From Calothrix sp. HK-06 (lineage in GTDB: Bacteria; Cyanobacteriota; Cyanobacteriia; Cyanobacteriales; Nostocaceae), in assembly GCF_001904745.1 (NCBI RefSeq), contig NZ_MRCD01000037.1, forward strand, positions 1 through 64,000: a stretch of DNA of 64,000 nucleotides, in the 5' to 3' direction. This document shows, in pieces, positions 46,864 to 56,190 of the stretch; position 1 is the first letter of the stretch; each line of letters begins with the position of its first letter. A model generated the notes under the pieces. That model was not told the DNA's origin. It worked only from the letters and a program-made list of their open reading frames with translations, and ran no database searches. Made by a program: the position numbers and the translations under genes.

Positions 46864-48417
46864 ATGACAACAAATATTGAAACCTCGTTTTCTCATCCAT
46901 CAACTATTACCCCTGTACTAGAAATGGAGGGAATTACAAAACAATTTAATAGTGTGTATGCTCTCCAAAATGTGAACTTAACGATTTATCCCGGAGAAGT
47001 TCACGCTCTTATGGGTGAAAATGGAGCAGGCAAAAGTACTTTAATGAAAATTCTTGCTGGCGCCTACACTGCTTCTTCTGGAGAGATTCGCATTAATGGT
47101 CAACCTTCGAAAATTACTAATCCAGCTACAGCACGCAAAGCAGGTATTAATCTGATTTACCAAGAACTAAATGTGGCACCTAATTTAACCGTTACCGAGA
47201 ATATTTTCATGGGTAGCGAGTTACAAAAGGGGCAATTGTTAGACCGTGCGGGTATGGATGCTGAAGCACAGCAAGTTCTTCAAAGTCTTGGCGCCAATTT
47301 TAAAATACATGACATAGTTAGTAGCTTATCGATTGCTGAACAGCAACAGGTAGAAATAGCTCGCGCACTGAAAGATAAAAGCCGCGTTTTGGTAATGGAT
47401 GAGCCAACAGCAGCACTATCTGACCGTGAAACTGAGGGGTTGTTTGAAGTTATTCGCAAGTTGCGGAATGACGGGATAGCCATTATCTATATTAGTCACC
47501 GCATGGAAGAAATATATGCTCTGGCTGACCGCATTAGTGTGCTGCGTGATGGTCAATATGTTGGTAGTCTGACGCGAGAAGAAATTTCTCCACAGCGCTT
47601 AGTGCAGATGATGGTTGGTCGTTCGATGCAAGACTTTTACGAACATCAACGGCAAAAAAATCCAGGTGCGGTAGTGTTGGAAGTCAGAAATATTAGTGAT
47701 GGACGTAAGATTCAGCCAGCTAGTTTTAAAATTCATGCTGGAGAGATTGTTGCTCTATCTGGGTTGGTTGGTGCAGGACGTACAGAGATATGTAGGCTGA
47801 TTTTTGGCGCCGACCATAAAGCTAGTGGTGAAGTATTTCTCAATGGCAAAAAGCTCGACATAAATTCACCTAGTGATGCTATCGCTGCTGGAATTGCCTA
47901 TGTCCCAGAAGACCGCAAAGACCAAGGTTTATTTTTAGAAATGAGTTCGCGTAAGAATATTGCCATTAATAGACTTCAACAAGATGCCCAAGTGGGTATT
48001 GTTAACTGGGGTTCTGTTAATAAGTTGGCTACCCAAGCAGTTGACAACTTTAATATTCGACTTGCCAATTTGGAGATTAGAGCAATAGACCTTTCTGGTG
48101 GTAATCAGCAGAAGTTACTACTTGCACGCTGGTTAGCAATTAAACCGAGACTAATAATGTTGGATGAACCAACGCGCGGTGTAGATATCGGCGCCAAAAG
48201 TGAAATTTACCGAATTATCAGCGAGTTAGCTGAACAAGGTGTTGCTATTTTGATGGTTTCTAGCGAACTACCAGAAGTTGTAGGAATGAGTGACCGCGTT
48301 CTTGTAATGCGAGAAGGAGTTTTGGTAGGTGAACTAGATGACAGTGTAGGAAAAGAAATTAGTCAAGAACATATTATGCATTTTGCAACAGGAGCATCGG
48401 AGGTAGTAGCATCATGA
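46864..48417 (+). CDS. frtB: Sugar ABC transporter ATP-binding protein with two ATPase domains (FrtB-like)
   Basis: A 517-residue tandem ATPase of the RbsA/MglA type. Domain 1: Walker [10 protein letters not shown], signature [14 protein letters not shown] (an unusual start in place of LSGGQ), Walker [12 protein letters not shown], and IYISHRMEE. Domain 2: degenerate Walker [10 protein letters not shown], signature [15 protein letters not shown], Walker [14 protein letters not shown] degenerate second Walker A is normal in this family, where only one site hydrolyses efficiently. It lies 48 bp after the binding protein and overlaps the permease start by 4 bp. Confidence 0.95.
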   Translation: MTTNIETSFSHPSTITPVLEMEGITKQFNSVYALQNVNLTIYPGEVHALMGENGAGKSTLMKILAGAYTASSGEIRINGQPSKITNPATARKAGINLIYQELNVAPNLTVTENIFMGSELQKGQLLDRAGMDAEAQQVLQSLGANFKIHDIVSSLSIAEQQQVEIARALKDKSRVLVMDEPTAALSDRETEGLFEVIRKLRNDGIAIIYISHRMEEIYALADRISVLRDGQYVGSLTREEISPQRLVQMMVGRSMQDFYEHQRQKNPGAVVLEVRNISDGRKIQPASFKIHAGEIVALSGLVGAGRTEICRLIFGADHKASGEVFLNGKKLDINSPSDAIAAGIAYVPEDRKDQGLFLEMSSRKNIAINRLQQDAQVGIVNWGSVNKLATQAVDNFNIRLANLEIRAIDLSGGNQQKLLLARWLAIKPRLIMLDEPTRGVDIGAKSEIYRIISELAEQGVAILMVSSELPEVVGMSDRVLVMREGVLVGELDDSVGKEISQEHIMHFATGASEVVAS

Positions 48418-49412
48418 GTCAAACTGTAAAGCCTGTTAATAATAAAGTCGGTACAAACGCGGCGCCACGCAAGCGTAAATCAATCAATTCTTTACTCGAA
48501 GTTGCAGGTATTTTTCCGATATTAATAATTCTCGGTATCTTATTTACACTCGTTTCGCCCAACTTTCTCACAGGCGGTAATATCATCAATATATTACGGC
48601 AGGCATCTATTAATATAGTATTGGCGACGGGAATGACGTTTGTAATTTTAACTGGAGGTATTGACCTTTCGGTTGGTTCAATATTAGCTGTTTCTGCCGT
48701 AGTTACATTATTAGTATCCCTACTTCCTGCTCTAGGTTGGGCAGCTGTACCTGCTGGTTTATTAACGGGGTTACTTTTAGGTTTAGTTAACGGCGCCTTA
48801 ATTACCTTTTTAGATGTACCACCTTTTATAGTAACCCTAGGTTCGCTCACTGCATTAAGAGGTACTGCTTATTTAGTTGCCAATGGGACAACACTTATTA
48901 ATCGTAATATCGGTTTTGCTTGGGTGGGTAATAATTATCTAGGTCCCTTTCCCTGGTTAGTAATAATTGCATTATTGACTGTTGCAGCTAGTTGGTTTGT
49001 TCTGCGGCAAACTGTATTAGGAGTACAAATTTATGCTGTAGGTGGTAACGAGCGCGCGGCACGATTAACTGGTATTAAAGTTAACCGCGTCTTATTATTT
49101 GTCTATGGTATCAGTGGATTACTAGCAGGTTTAGCGGGGATAATGAGTGCCAGTCGTTTATATAGTGCGACTGGTTTGTTAGGTCAAGGTTATGAATTAG
49201 ATGCAATTGCGGCTGTAATTCTTGGTGGAACTAGCTTTACAGGTGGTATTGGTACTATTAGTGGAACCCTTTTAGGTGCATTAATCATTGCTACTCTTAA
49301 CAATGGTTTGACCTTGTTAAACATGTCTTACTTCTGGCAACTAGTTGTTAAAGGACTGGTAATTATTTTAGCGGTAATGATTGATAGACTGCGTAGGCGT
49401 TCCAGACGTTAA
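48414..49412 (+). CDS. frtC: Sugar ABC transporter permease (FrtC-like)
   Basis: A 332-residue BPD_transp_2-type permease with about ten hydrophobic segments. Family motifs: [54 protein letters not shown] (the loop contacting the ATPase), and [20 protein letters not shown]. The ATGA overlap with the upstream ATPase gene indicates translational coupling. A palindrome at 49414 immediately follows the stop and probably marks the operon's 3' end. Together with the two upstream genes it forms a complete sugar importer. Confidence 0.95.
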   Translation: MSQTVKPVNNKVGTNAAPRKRKSINSLLEVAGIFPILIILGILFTLVSPNFLTGGNIINILRQASINIVLATGMTFVILTGGIDLSVGSILAVSAVVTLLVSLLPALGWAAVPAGLLTGLLLGLVNGALITFLDVPPFIVTLGSLTALRGTAYLVANGTTLINRNIGFAWVGNNYLGPFPWLVIIALLTVAASWFVLRQTVLGVQIYAVGGNERAARLTGIKVNRVLLFVYGISGLLAGLAGIMSASRLYSATGLLGQGYELDAIAAVILGGTSFTGGIGTISGTLLGALIIATLNNGLTLLNMSYFWQLVVKGLVIILAVMIDRLRRRSRR

Positions 49413-49413
49413 A

Positions 49414-49441
49414 GTAGAGACGTTACATGTAACGTCTCCAC
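49414..49441. repeat. GAGACGTTACATGTAACGTCTC palindrome after frtC
   Basis: This has the same 22-bp core as 12925..12950, here only 2 bp beyond the permease stop. Its position suggests it defines or protects the 3' end of the sugar-transport transcript. Confidence 0.85.
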
Positions 49442-49534
49442 ATTTTTATAAATTATGAGCGGTTATTATATACGAGGTGGTTAATTACGTTTGCGTACTA
49501 AAGTAGTGTCGCGGTTTGGCAGTTACACTCCAGG

Positions 49535-49741
49535 TTAAGGAAGCACAGGTTGACCACCAGTAACAGGAATAACGGCGCCTGAAATGTAGCTAGCATCAGA
49601 AGAAGCGAGCATTACGTATACTGGCGCCAGTTCTGCTGGTTGTGCCGGACGCTGCATTGGCGATTGCTGTCCAAACTTTGTTACTTGTTCGTTTGGCATT
49701 GTTGCTGGAATTAATGGTGTCCACACAGGATCAGGCGCCAA
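49535..49741 (-). pseudogene. C-terminal remnant of a short-chain dehydrogenase
   Basis: The last 68 codons match the C terminus of general-stress SDRs: APDPVWTPLIPATMP, then FGQQSPMQRPAQPAELAPV, YVMLASSDASYISG and VIPVTGG. The NAD-binding N terminus and the YxxxK active site are missing. A TAA lies immediately upstream of the first retained codon in the same frame. It is a dead fragment. Confidence 0.82.
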
Positions 49742-49831
49742 TTAACTCTGCAATCGCCGTAATTAAAGTTGCTGGCTCAATTGGTTTGTTCACTTATTTG
49801 AAGTGGGTAATAAAGCGCCTTGATATCTAAT

Positions 49832-50212
49832 CTAATATATATTTTTTATGTCTGGCAGTTGCAACAATATTTTAGCAGCGCTGTGTTTACCCTGAATTAA
49901 TTGTGTGTAAATAGTTACTGCTTTTGCGTATAAGATAGTTGCTTTGGAGCGTGCTTTAATGGCATTAACATATAACTCTATTGAGCAATAACTGCATGCC
50001 GATAGCTTTTCTGCATAAGTTAACGATTCTCGTGCATACATTTGTACAAGCAAACCATGCTGCTGCTGAATAAGTTCACTACATTCCTGTATATAAAAGT
50101 TGTTATGGCTTTTTAGAGACTTTTCCAAAGTTAGAATTTGCAAACCGTGTCTATATATGGTGAGTGTATGTAGCTGTGCTAGATGTATGTTAGCGTCTGA
50201 TATTTCGTGCAT
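49832..50212 (-). CDS. Hypothetical helical protein (126 residues)
   Basis: I do not recognise this protein. It has a good length, an ATG start, and Leu/Ile/Ala-rich helical composition with several Tyr, His and Cys residues (LSACSYCSIELY). There is no signal peptide or clear membrane segment. No strong Shine-Dalgarno precedes it. It could be a lineage-specific small protein or a chance frame. Confidence 0.45.
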   Translation of the reverse strand: MHEISDANIHLAQLHTLTIYRHGLQILTLEKSLKSHNNFYIQECSELIQQQHGLLVQMYARESLTYAEKLSACSYCSIELYVNAIKARSKATILYAKAVTIYTQLIQGKHSAAKILLQLPDIKNIY

Positions 50213-50429
50213 AAATTTCGTTTGATTATAAGTTACTTGGCATTTCGCACTACTGTATTTCCCAAAACATCACCACAACGTAGGCATTGAAATTACATTT
50301 AATTATATAAGTCAATACATAATATTTTGCAAAAATTGATTTATTTTTTGGTTTTAGAAAGATTGGTGCCAAAAATGATACCATTGCAAGACTAACCCCA
50401 TAGGTGCCAACAACCCACCAGTTATTTTT

Positions 50430-50546
50430 AGGTCTTACGCTGCATAAACCTGGTTTTTATGCATTCATTGTCGCAGACAAATCGTCCTTTTTATTACATG
50501 CTATCAACGAAGAAACCAGGTTTTTAGGTTTTCATGCGTAAGTCCT
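50430..50546. repeat. MITE-like palindromic repeat, copy B (most complete)
   Basis: This 117-bp element has ends AGGTCTTACGC and GCGTAAGTCCT (10 of 11 complementary) and an inner CCTGG/CCAGG stem. The interior closely matches 5804..5917. It ends 10 bp before the stop of the acyltransferase gene. It has no coding capacity. Confidence 0.88.
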
Positions 50547-50556
50547 GATTTTGTTA

Positions 50557-51765
50557 TTATGGTGAAGTTAAACGTAGCTTTGCGATAAGATTTGGAATTA
50601 TGACCTTTGCAAATTTTGATTTATCAAATTGCATTAATCCCCAACTTGCAATACCTGTTACAATGATAGTAAATCCAAGTTCCAAGAAATTAATAATGAA
50701 TAAATTAACTGAACTGGCGCCTACAGTAAACTTATCAAATTTTGTAGTAATAAAGAAGAAAACAAGATAGTGACATAGATAAATGCAGTAAGACAAATCA
50801 CCTAACTTACTCAAACCTCTAAATAACGGTGATAATCTCTGTTGAGCTACAAAAGCGAGATTGATAACAAATAAAATTAAACCTATAGCAATAACGAAAT
50901 CAGAAAAAATCCAACCCCATAATCCCACATGTAGCAAAATATCACCAGCTATACAAATAAATAATCCTGCTACTCCCACCCAAATATTTAAAATAAAATT
51001 CTCAAACTTATTCTGATTCCTCACAAAAAGAATTGCACTAATCATTCCCAAAACAAACTCAGCAATTCGAGAAGGAAAAAATCCAAAAGGTATTTGATGA
51101 CCAATTATCAATTCTGATTTAGGTAAAGCTGGTAAAAAATCAGAAACATATGCAATAGGAATGCTATGAAGCCAGTAAATCGAAATGGCCCGATAAATAA
51201 ATTCAACAGATGCTGCTACTGATAATACTAATATATAATCCTTAATTTTGCTAGACTTTACAACTTGATTGTATAACCAAGGAAAAATTAAATAGAAGCT
51301 AATGATGAAAGGAACAAACCATAATGCAGGGTTAGGAAAACCTGATTGAAGTTTAACAAAAAAATTTCTTAAAAGTAAAATATCTATAATTGCCTTAGCT
51401 GTTGTACTGACCAATAAATAGATTGTATGTACTAAATTATCATGCTTAAATATATAATTTAGTATAGAATTCATCACTACTAGTAAAAATCCGATTAAAA
51501 CTATTAACCAGTAACTAGGCAAGATTCTTGCTGCTCGTTTAATAAACCATTCTTTCCAAGAATTTTTATTTCTACTTAATCTAGAGTAGGTTAGCCCAAA
51601 AGCACTTAAAATTATAAAAATATGTACTCCTTGCCAACCAAACCAAATTTTAAATTCAGATAATGGATAGTGTATTGAAAATACTCCAATAATTGCTAAT
51701 CCTCTACAAAAGTCTAGTAATTTGAGAAGATGAGAAGTAGAGCTAGTAGGTTGTTGAATGTTCAC
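50557..51765 (-). CDS. Acyltransferase 3 family membrane protein (OafA/YrhL-like)
   Basis: A 402-residue integral membrane O-acyltransferase with about ten hydrophobic segments. The family's first-helix motif is LLDFCRGLAIIGVFSIHYPL with the catalytic His; WQGVHIFIILSAFGLTYSR and FIKRAARILPSYW follow. C-terminal motifs include GDLSYCIYLCHYLVFFF. Such proteins acetylate or succinylate surface polysaccharides, lipids or antibiotics; the target is not visible. AT content is higher than in its neighbours. It is a single gene. Confidence 0.92.
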   Translation of the reverse strand: MNIQQPTSSTSHLLKLLDFCRGLAIIGVFSIHYPLSEFKIWFGWQGVHIFIILSAFGLTYSRLSRNKNSWKEWFIKRAARILPSYWLIVLIGFLLVVMNSILNYIFKHDNLVHTIYLLVSTTAKAIIDILLLRNFFVKLQSGFPNPALWFVPFIISFYLIFPWLYNQVVKSSKIKDYILVLSVAASVEFIYRAISIYWLHSIPIAYVSDFLPALPKSELIIGHQIPFGFFPSRIAEFVLGMISAILFVRNQNKFENFILNIWVGVAGLFICIAGDILLHVGLWGWIFSDFVIAIGLILFVINLAFVAQQRLSPLFRGLSKLGDLSYCIYLCHYLVFFFITTKFDKFTVGASSVNLFIINFLELGFTIIVTGIASWGLMQFDKSKFAKVIIPNLIAKLRLTSP

Positions 51766-52088
51766 GTATGAATCAAGTGCTATATGGTTACTTAAGTATA
51801 AGTCTTTGTACTATTTCTTTTTATACCTAGAGATATAAAATTTATCTATCTAAGGTAGTAGATAAGGTTAGTTTTTACCCTGCATAACCGCGCGATTGAT
51901 ATAAATATGTGTGGCAATATGACGAGAAACTAACGGTATTATCGATTTACGGTTTGTATTACCTCTTGCCGATTCTTGGGTGCTTTCCAGTTAATGACTT
52001 ATGGGTTGCAATTTGAGTTGATTCCTTGGTACGTTTTGTTTTGCATAGGTAGTGATTCATTACGCACTACCTGGCATATTTATACACA
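51766..52088. other. Intergenic stretch with a terminal hairpin
   Basis: About 320 bp without a supported gene. AGGTAGTG (52047-52054) pairs with CACTACCT (52065-52072) 17 bp beyond the stop of the minus-strand dehydrogenase gene, so it is a candidate 3' end for the oxidase operon. The rest shows nothing recognisable. Confidence 0.5.
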
Positions 52089-53462
52089 TCAAGTGTCATT
52101 ATTATTATTATCCGAACCTAAAATTTGGAGTAATTTTCGCGCGGCTAAAACACCAACAACTCCAGCACCTACTATTTCCGCTGCTTGTACGACTTTTTTG
52201 CCTATATCATTAGAACCAATGTGATTTGTAAAAATTTCTTCATCTAACCATTCAGTAGTGGCTTTAAAATCATGAATGGGAGTTGGTAATAATGTTAAGT
52301 AAGTAGCTTGACGAATTAAATGAGCAGGTGTACCAACTATTTCAAATATGTCGGCAAGGTTAGCAGCAGCTTTGTCTAAACCCAACTTCAAAAGAGTTCC
52401 ACGTAAGCTGACTTTTACTGGTTTGAGTTCTTCTTCTAAAGCTAATGCTTTTAAATTATGAGCAATTGTTGCTCCTTGTTGATAAGCTACTTGTGCGGTT
52501 GCTGGTAAAGATGAATTTTGCACTGTAGCACAGTCACCACCTGCAAATACTTCCGGAAAGTCGAGTAGTCGCATTGTTTCTGTAACGGTAAGGCGCCCGC
52601 GATGGTCACGGTGTTCTTTGGGAATAGGCAAGTCTAAAATTAGTGGATGAGTAGTGCTACCAGCTGTCCAAATTATAGTTGATGCAAATAGTGTTTCAAG
52701 TTTTCCATTGTGCTTATATTCTATACTATCGGGGTGAACGGCTGTTACTTCTGCTTCAGTAATTAACTCTATTGGCACTTTACATTTTGGCAATTCTTGT
52801 TCAGCAGTTTCACGTAAGTGGCTATTAACATCACCACTAAGTATTTCCTTACCGTGGTTGAGTAGTACTACTCGAATTTCATTTTTGTTTCCTTTTAAAG
52901 CATCGTACCAAACTGGCAGAAAATCACCTAAAGTCGCCGACATTTCTACACCACTTGGACCACCACCTACTATTACTACAGTTAATAGTTTTCGGCGTTG
53001 TTCTATATCTTCTGTTTTTAGTGCTGTGTACAAGCAGTTACGTAAATGACGGTCAATAGCTATTGCATCTTCTTGTGTCCAAAAAGGTAAAGCATTTTCT
53101 TGGGCGCCTTCTACATCACGAAAGCTTGTAACACTTCCCAAACTTAATACTAAGTTACTATAGTTATAGGAATTACCACTAGCTAATTTTACTTCTTTTT
53201 GTTGCAAGTCAATCGATTGTACAGTGTCTTGCACAAAAATTACACCACTACCTTTAAGTAGTTCCTCAAAACGGGGTACTACTTGAGAGCTGTCCATTTC
53301 ACCATCAAAATATTCGTAAAGTAACGGTTTAAAGCAAAAGCGCTCGTTTTTATCAATCAAAATTACAGTGCGAGGATAATGTTGATGGGCTAAGTGTAAG
53401 GCTGTAAATAGTCCGTTAAAACCACCACCAACAATAACGGTTTGATAGATTGGATGACTCAT
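52089..53462 (-). CDS. Type II NADH dehydrogenase (NDH-2)
   Basis: A 457-residue flavoprotein with two Rossmann folds. The FAD motif VVGGGFNGLFTALHL is at the N terminus; the NAD(P)H motif VVIVGGGPSGVEMSATLGDFL is in the middle, followed by IIWTAGS and VFAGGDCATV. It would oxidise NADH and reduce membrane quinone without pumping protons. It is the last gene of a minus-strand cluster with CoxC, CoxA and CoxB, 34 bp after a small membrane protein. The context suggests it feeds quinol to that oxidase. A related role as a carotenoid or redox sensor is less likely. Confidence 0.9.
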   Translation of the reverse strand: MSHPIYQTVIVGGGFNGLFTALHLAHQHYPRTVILIDKNERFCFKPLLYEYFDGEMDSSQVVPRFEELLKGSGVIFVQDTVQSIDLQQKEVKLASGNSYNYSNLVLSLGSVTSFRDVEGAQENALPFWTQEDAIAIDRHLRNCLYTALKTEDIEQRRKLLTVVIVGGGPSGVEMSATLGDFLPVWYDALKGNKNEIRVVLLNHGKEILSGDVNSHLRETAEQELPKCKVPIELITEAEVTAVHPDSIEYKHNGKLETLFASTIIWTAGSTTHPLILDLPIPKEHRDHRGRLTVTETMRLLDFPEVFAGGDCATVQNSSLPATAQVAYQQGATIAHNLKALALEEELKPVKVSLRGTLLKLGLDKAAANLADIFEIVGTPAHLIRQATYLTLLPTPIHDFKATTEWLDEEIFTNHIGSNDIGKKVVQAAEIVGAGVVGVLAARKLLQILGSDNNNNDT

Positions 53463-53496
53463 AAATAAAATTACTCCTTTAATTCTAAAAATATTT

Positions 53497-53745
53497 TTAC
53501 AGCCATAAGAATAAAGCTATTAAAACAACGCTTAGGACAAAAGCGACAATAATGGCGTATTCAACTCTACGGCTAATTACTCCAACAGCAGCAGTTATTG
53601 CAATAGCCAGAGTCACGACACCAATATACTGTTCTGTTTGTAAACCTTTAGCGATTAATGGGTCTTTTTGGGTTGTGGTTGGTTGTGAAGTTTCTTGAAT
53701 TCTACTGGGAGATTTTTCTGGTAATTCTTGTGCTAGTAAATTCAT
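53497..53745 (-). CDS. Small membrane protein of the oxidase operon (82 residues)
   Basis: From the ATG at 53745 the protein has a Pro/Thr/Gln-rich soluble N terminus and two closely spaced membrane helices (YIGVVTLAIAITAAVGVIS and YAIIVAFVLSVVLIALFLW). A strong CAGGAG precedes the start, so the longer frame to 53853 is rejected. It lies between coxC and the NADH dehydrogenase gene, 44 and 34 bp from each. By position it resembles the small subunit IV-type partner of haem-copper oxidases, but it has no sequence similarity that I can recognise. Confidence 0.72.
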   Translation of the reverse strand: MNLLAQELPEKSPSRIQETSQPTTTQKDPLIAKGLQTEQYIGVVTLAIAITAAVGVISRRVEYAIIVAFVLSVVLIALFLWL

Positions 53746-53789
53746 TAAATAACTCCTGTAAATAAAAGTAAATTCGGTGCAACCCAACG

Positions 53790-54458
53790 TTATGGGCGCC
53801 AAAGATAAAGAAGTGAAAATATAAATACCCAAACTACATCTACAAAGTGCCAAAATAGAGTTGTTGCGCTAACTCCAAAGTGACCATCTTCATAATTACC
53901 CCTAATAAAAGAGCGCATGAGCATGACTATTTGTAAAATAACCCCGGTAAAAACGTGCAGACCGTGAAAACCTGTTAATACATAAAAAGTTGAGCCAACT
54001 AGTCCTGTAGTTAAACCAAACTTTAGGTTTCTCCACTCGATAAGTTGGCTAATAACGAAATAACTTCCCATACAAATTGTAATTAGCCATAGTAATCGGA
54101 ATTTATTTAAGTTACGTCGGTTGAGGGCGTTTTCTGCTGGTTGGATGACGAAGCTGCTTGAAAGAAGCACTAAAGTGCTTATGACGACAAATGTGGAGAG
54201 TTCGGGGGCAGAAACACCAGGTGGTAGCCAGTTTTTAGTCGTTAAGCGTAGAGCAACATAAGTAAAAATGAAACTTAAAAATATGATGCTCTCAGATAGC
54301 AAAAATACGGTAAACCCGAATATTGCTTTACCATGATGGTCATGAGCAATACCACCACCACTAGGTAAGAAGCGCTTTAGCTTTTTTGGCAGGCGCCGAT
54401 GCAACCTTTCAAAACGAATTGGGCTTTCATCTATATGAATAATGTCGCGACGTTGCAT
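53790..54458 (-). CDS. coxC: Cytochrome c/quinol oxidase subunit III
   Basis: About 222 residues with five membrane segments: FGFTVFLLSESIIFLSFIFTY, a second near STFVVISTLVLLSSSFV, then YVLTGFHGLHVFTGVILQIV and HFVDVVWVFIFSLLYLW, which are subunit III signatures. The ATG at 54458 (MQRRDIIHID) is preferred; the frame upstream to 54563 is repeat sequence. It is the third oxidase gene of the operon. Subunit III stabilises the catalytic subunit. The set corresponds to the alternate (CoxBAC3-like) oxidase. Confidence 0.9.
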   Translation of the reverse strand: MQRRDIIHIDESPIRFERLHRRLPKKLKRFLPSGGGIAHDHHGKAIFGFTVFLLSESIIFLSFIFTYVALRLTTKNWLPPGVSAPELSTFVVISTLVLLSSSFVIQPAENALNRRNLNKFRLLWLITICMGSYFVISQLIEWRNLKFGLTTGLVGSTFYVLTGFHGLHVFTGVILQIVMLMRSFIRGNYEDGHFGVSATTLFWHFVDVVWVFIFSLLYLWRP

Positions 54459-54486
54459 AATAAAATAATTAAAATAAATTACGTAA

Positions 54487-54554
54487 AAAAACCGGGTTCC
54501 GGGAGCAAAATCATTGTTTTTATTACAAGATATAAACAAAGAAACCCGGTTTCT
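54487..54554. repeat. Palindromic repeat, copy D, overlapping the coxA stop
   Basis: AAACCGGGTT near 54489 and GAAACCCGGTTTCT at 54541-54554 form a hairpin with the family's core (ATCATTG, TTTT, ATTACA, TATAAAC). Its right edge supplies the TAG stop codon of coxA (54553-54555), exactly as copy C does for the PstS-like gene. It lies inside the operon between coxA and coxC. Confidence 0.85.
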
Positions 54555-56190
54555 ATTTGTCATCCGGTTCTATTACAGAATATCTAGGGTTTCCATAGTC
54601 ATAAGGCGGTCTATTAACAATTGGAATTTCTTCAAAGTTATCTCGTGGTGGTGGTGAGGAGGTTGTCCACTCTAATCCGCTAGCGTGCCAAGGATTATTA
54701 GCTGCTTTAATGCCATATAGCCAAGAACCAACGATGTTAGCAATAAAAGGTAATGTAGAAACTCCTAATAAGAATGCTCCTAAACTAGCAATGATGTTCC
54801 ATCCTTGATATTCTGGGCTATAAGAAGAAACTCGGCGTAACATTCCTTGTAAACCCAAAGGATGCATAGGAAAGAAAGTCAGATTGGCGCCAATAAAGGT
54901 CAACCAAAAATGTAACTTGCCCCAACCTTCAGCATACATTCTTCCAGTAATTTTTGGAAACCAGAAGTAAATAGCCGCAAAAATTGCCATTGTGATGGTG
55001 TTGAAAACAATATAGTGAAAGTGTCCCACTATAAAGTAAGTGTTGTTGACATGAATATCAAACGGTACTGTCGCGAGCATAACACCAGTAACACCACCGA
55101 AAATAAACATTGCGGCGCCTCCCATTGCAAATAACATTGGTGTTTCTAAATGCAGTTTGCCTTTCCAAATTGTGGCAACCCAGCCAAACGTTTTTACGCC
55201 AGTAGGCACTGCAACCAGCATTGATGTCACCATAAAAGTCATTCGTATCCAACCAGGGGTAGCACTGGTAAACATATGATGCGCCCAAACAAAAATACTA
55301 ACAAAAGCTATACCAAGTGAAGCTATAGCTAATGAGCGATATCCAAACAAAGGGTTGCGAGCAAACGCAGGCAGAACTTCTGCAAAAATACCAAAGGCGG
55401 GTAGTGCCATGATGTAAACCGCTGGGTGCGAGTAAAACCAGAAAAGATGCTGGTATATAATTGGGTCGCCTTCAGATAAAGGTTTAAAAAATTGTGTTCC
55501 GAATGATAAGTCAAATAATAGTAATATGAATGCACCTGTTAACGCAGGTAAATTAACTAGCTGCAATAATTGAGCGCTAAGAGCCGACCATACAAAAACA
55601 GGCATACGGAAAAACGTCATTCCCGGCGCCCGCATCCAAAAGATAGTAGTAACAAAATTAACCGCTCCCATAATAGAAGAAATGCCTATTATTAGTAGAC
55701 TTATAATCCAAATAAATTCACCATTTATAAATTGACCAGGTGGAAACTGGAGACTTACAGGAGGATAAGACCACCAACCAGCTTTAGCAGGGCCATTAGG
55801 AAGCAAAAAGCTAGATAGTAGTAACAAACCTGCTGGAGGAAGCATCCAAAAAGAGATAGCGTTAAGTAAAGGAAACGCCATATCGCGCGCTCCAATCATT
55901 AACGGTACTAAGTAATTAGCAAGACCTGCATTAAACGGTATAATCCACAAAAAAATCATTATCGTTCCATGCATCGTAAATAGACTGTTATAAAGAGGAC
56001 GGTCTACTAAATTAGATGCAGGCGTGATCAGTTCCGCGCGGATAAGCATTGCTAACAATCCACCAACGAGAAAGAAAAAGAAAGTCATCAGCATGTACTG
56101 AACACCGATAACTTTATGGTCGGTACTAAAGCGCAAGTATTGCCATTGCTCCGACTCAGACCTAGATAAATTTTCAATATTATGTGTCAT
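54553..56190 (-). CDS. coxA: Haem-copper oxidase subunit I (A2 type)
   Basis: About 545 residues with 12 membrane helices. All haem and copper ligands are present: the low-spin His in FTMHGTIMIF, CuB/Tyr helix WFYSHPAVYIM, the HH pair in WAHHMFTS, and GHFHYIVF near the second haem. Where A1-type enzymes have Glu (GHPEVYI), this one has YSHPAV, the Tyr-Ser motif of A2-type oxidases. The ATG at 56190 is preferred, with AAAGGA upstream; it overlaps the end of coxB by 11 bp. Confidence 0.94.
   Translation of the reverse strand: MTHNIENLSRSESEQWQYLRFSTDHKVIGVQYMLMTFFFFLVGGLLAMLIRAELITPASNLVDRPLYNSLFTMHGTIMIFLWIIPFNAGLANYLVPLMIGARDMAFPLLNAISFWMLPPAGLLLLSSFLLPNGPAKAGWWSYPPVSLQFPPGQFINGEFIWIISLLIIGISSIMGAVNFVTTIFWMRAPGMTFFRMPVFVWSALSAQLLQLVNLPALTGAFILLLFDLSFGTQFFKPLSEGDPIIYQHLFWFYSHPAVYIMALPAFGIFAEVLPAFARNPLFGYRSLAIASLGIAFVSIFVWAHHMFTSATPGWIRMTFMVTSMLVAVPTGVKTFGWVATIWKGKLHLETPMLFAMGGAAMFIFGGVTGVMLATVPFDIHVNNTYFIVGHFHYIVFNTITMAIFAAIYFWFPKITGRMYAEGWGKLHFWLTFIGANLTFFPMHPLGLQGMLRRVSSYSPEYQGWNIIASLGAFLLGVSTLPFIANIVGSWLYGIKAANNPWHASGLEWTTSSPPPRDNFEEIPIVNRPPYDYGNPRYSVIEPDDK

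Noticed and set aside
49642-49830. Plus-strand 62-codon frame
   Set aside because: Its first half is antisense to the SDR remnant and the rest has no recognised motif.
51976-52224. Plus-strand 82-codon frame
   Set aside because: Half of it is antisense to the NADH dehydrogenase gene, and there is no ribosome site.
53746-53853. N-terminal extension of the 82-residue membrane protein
   Set aside because: It would overlap the end of coxC, while a strong CAGGAG directly precedes the ATG at 53745.
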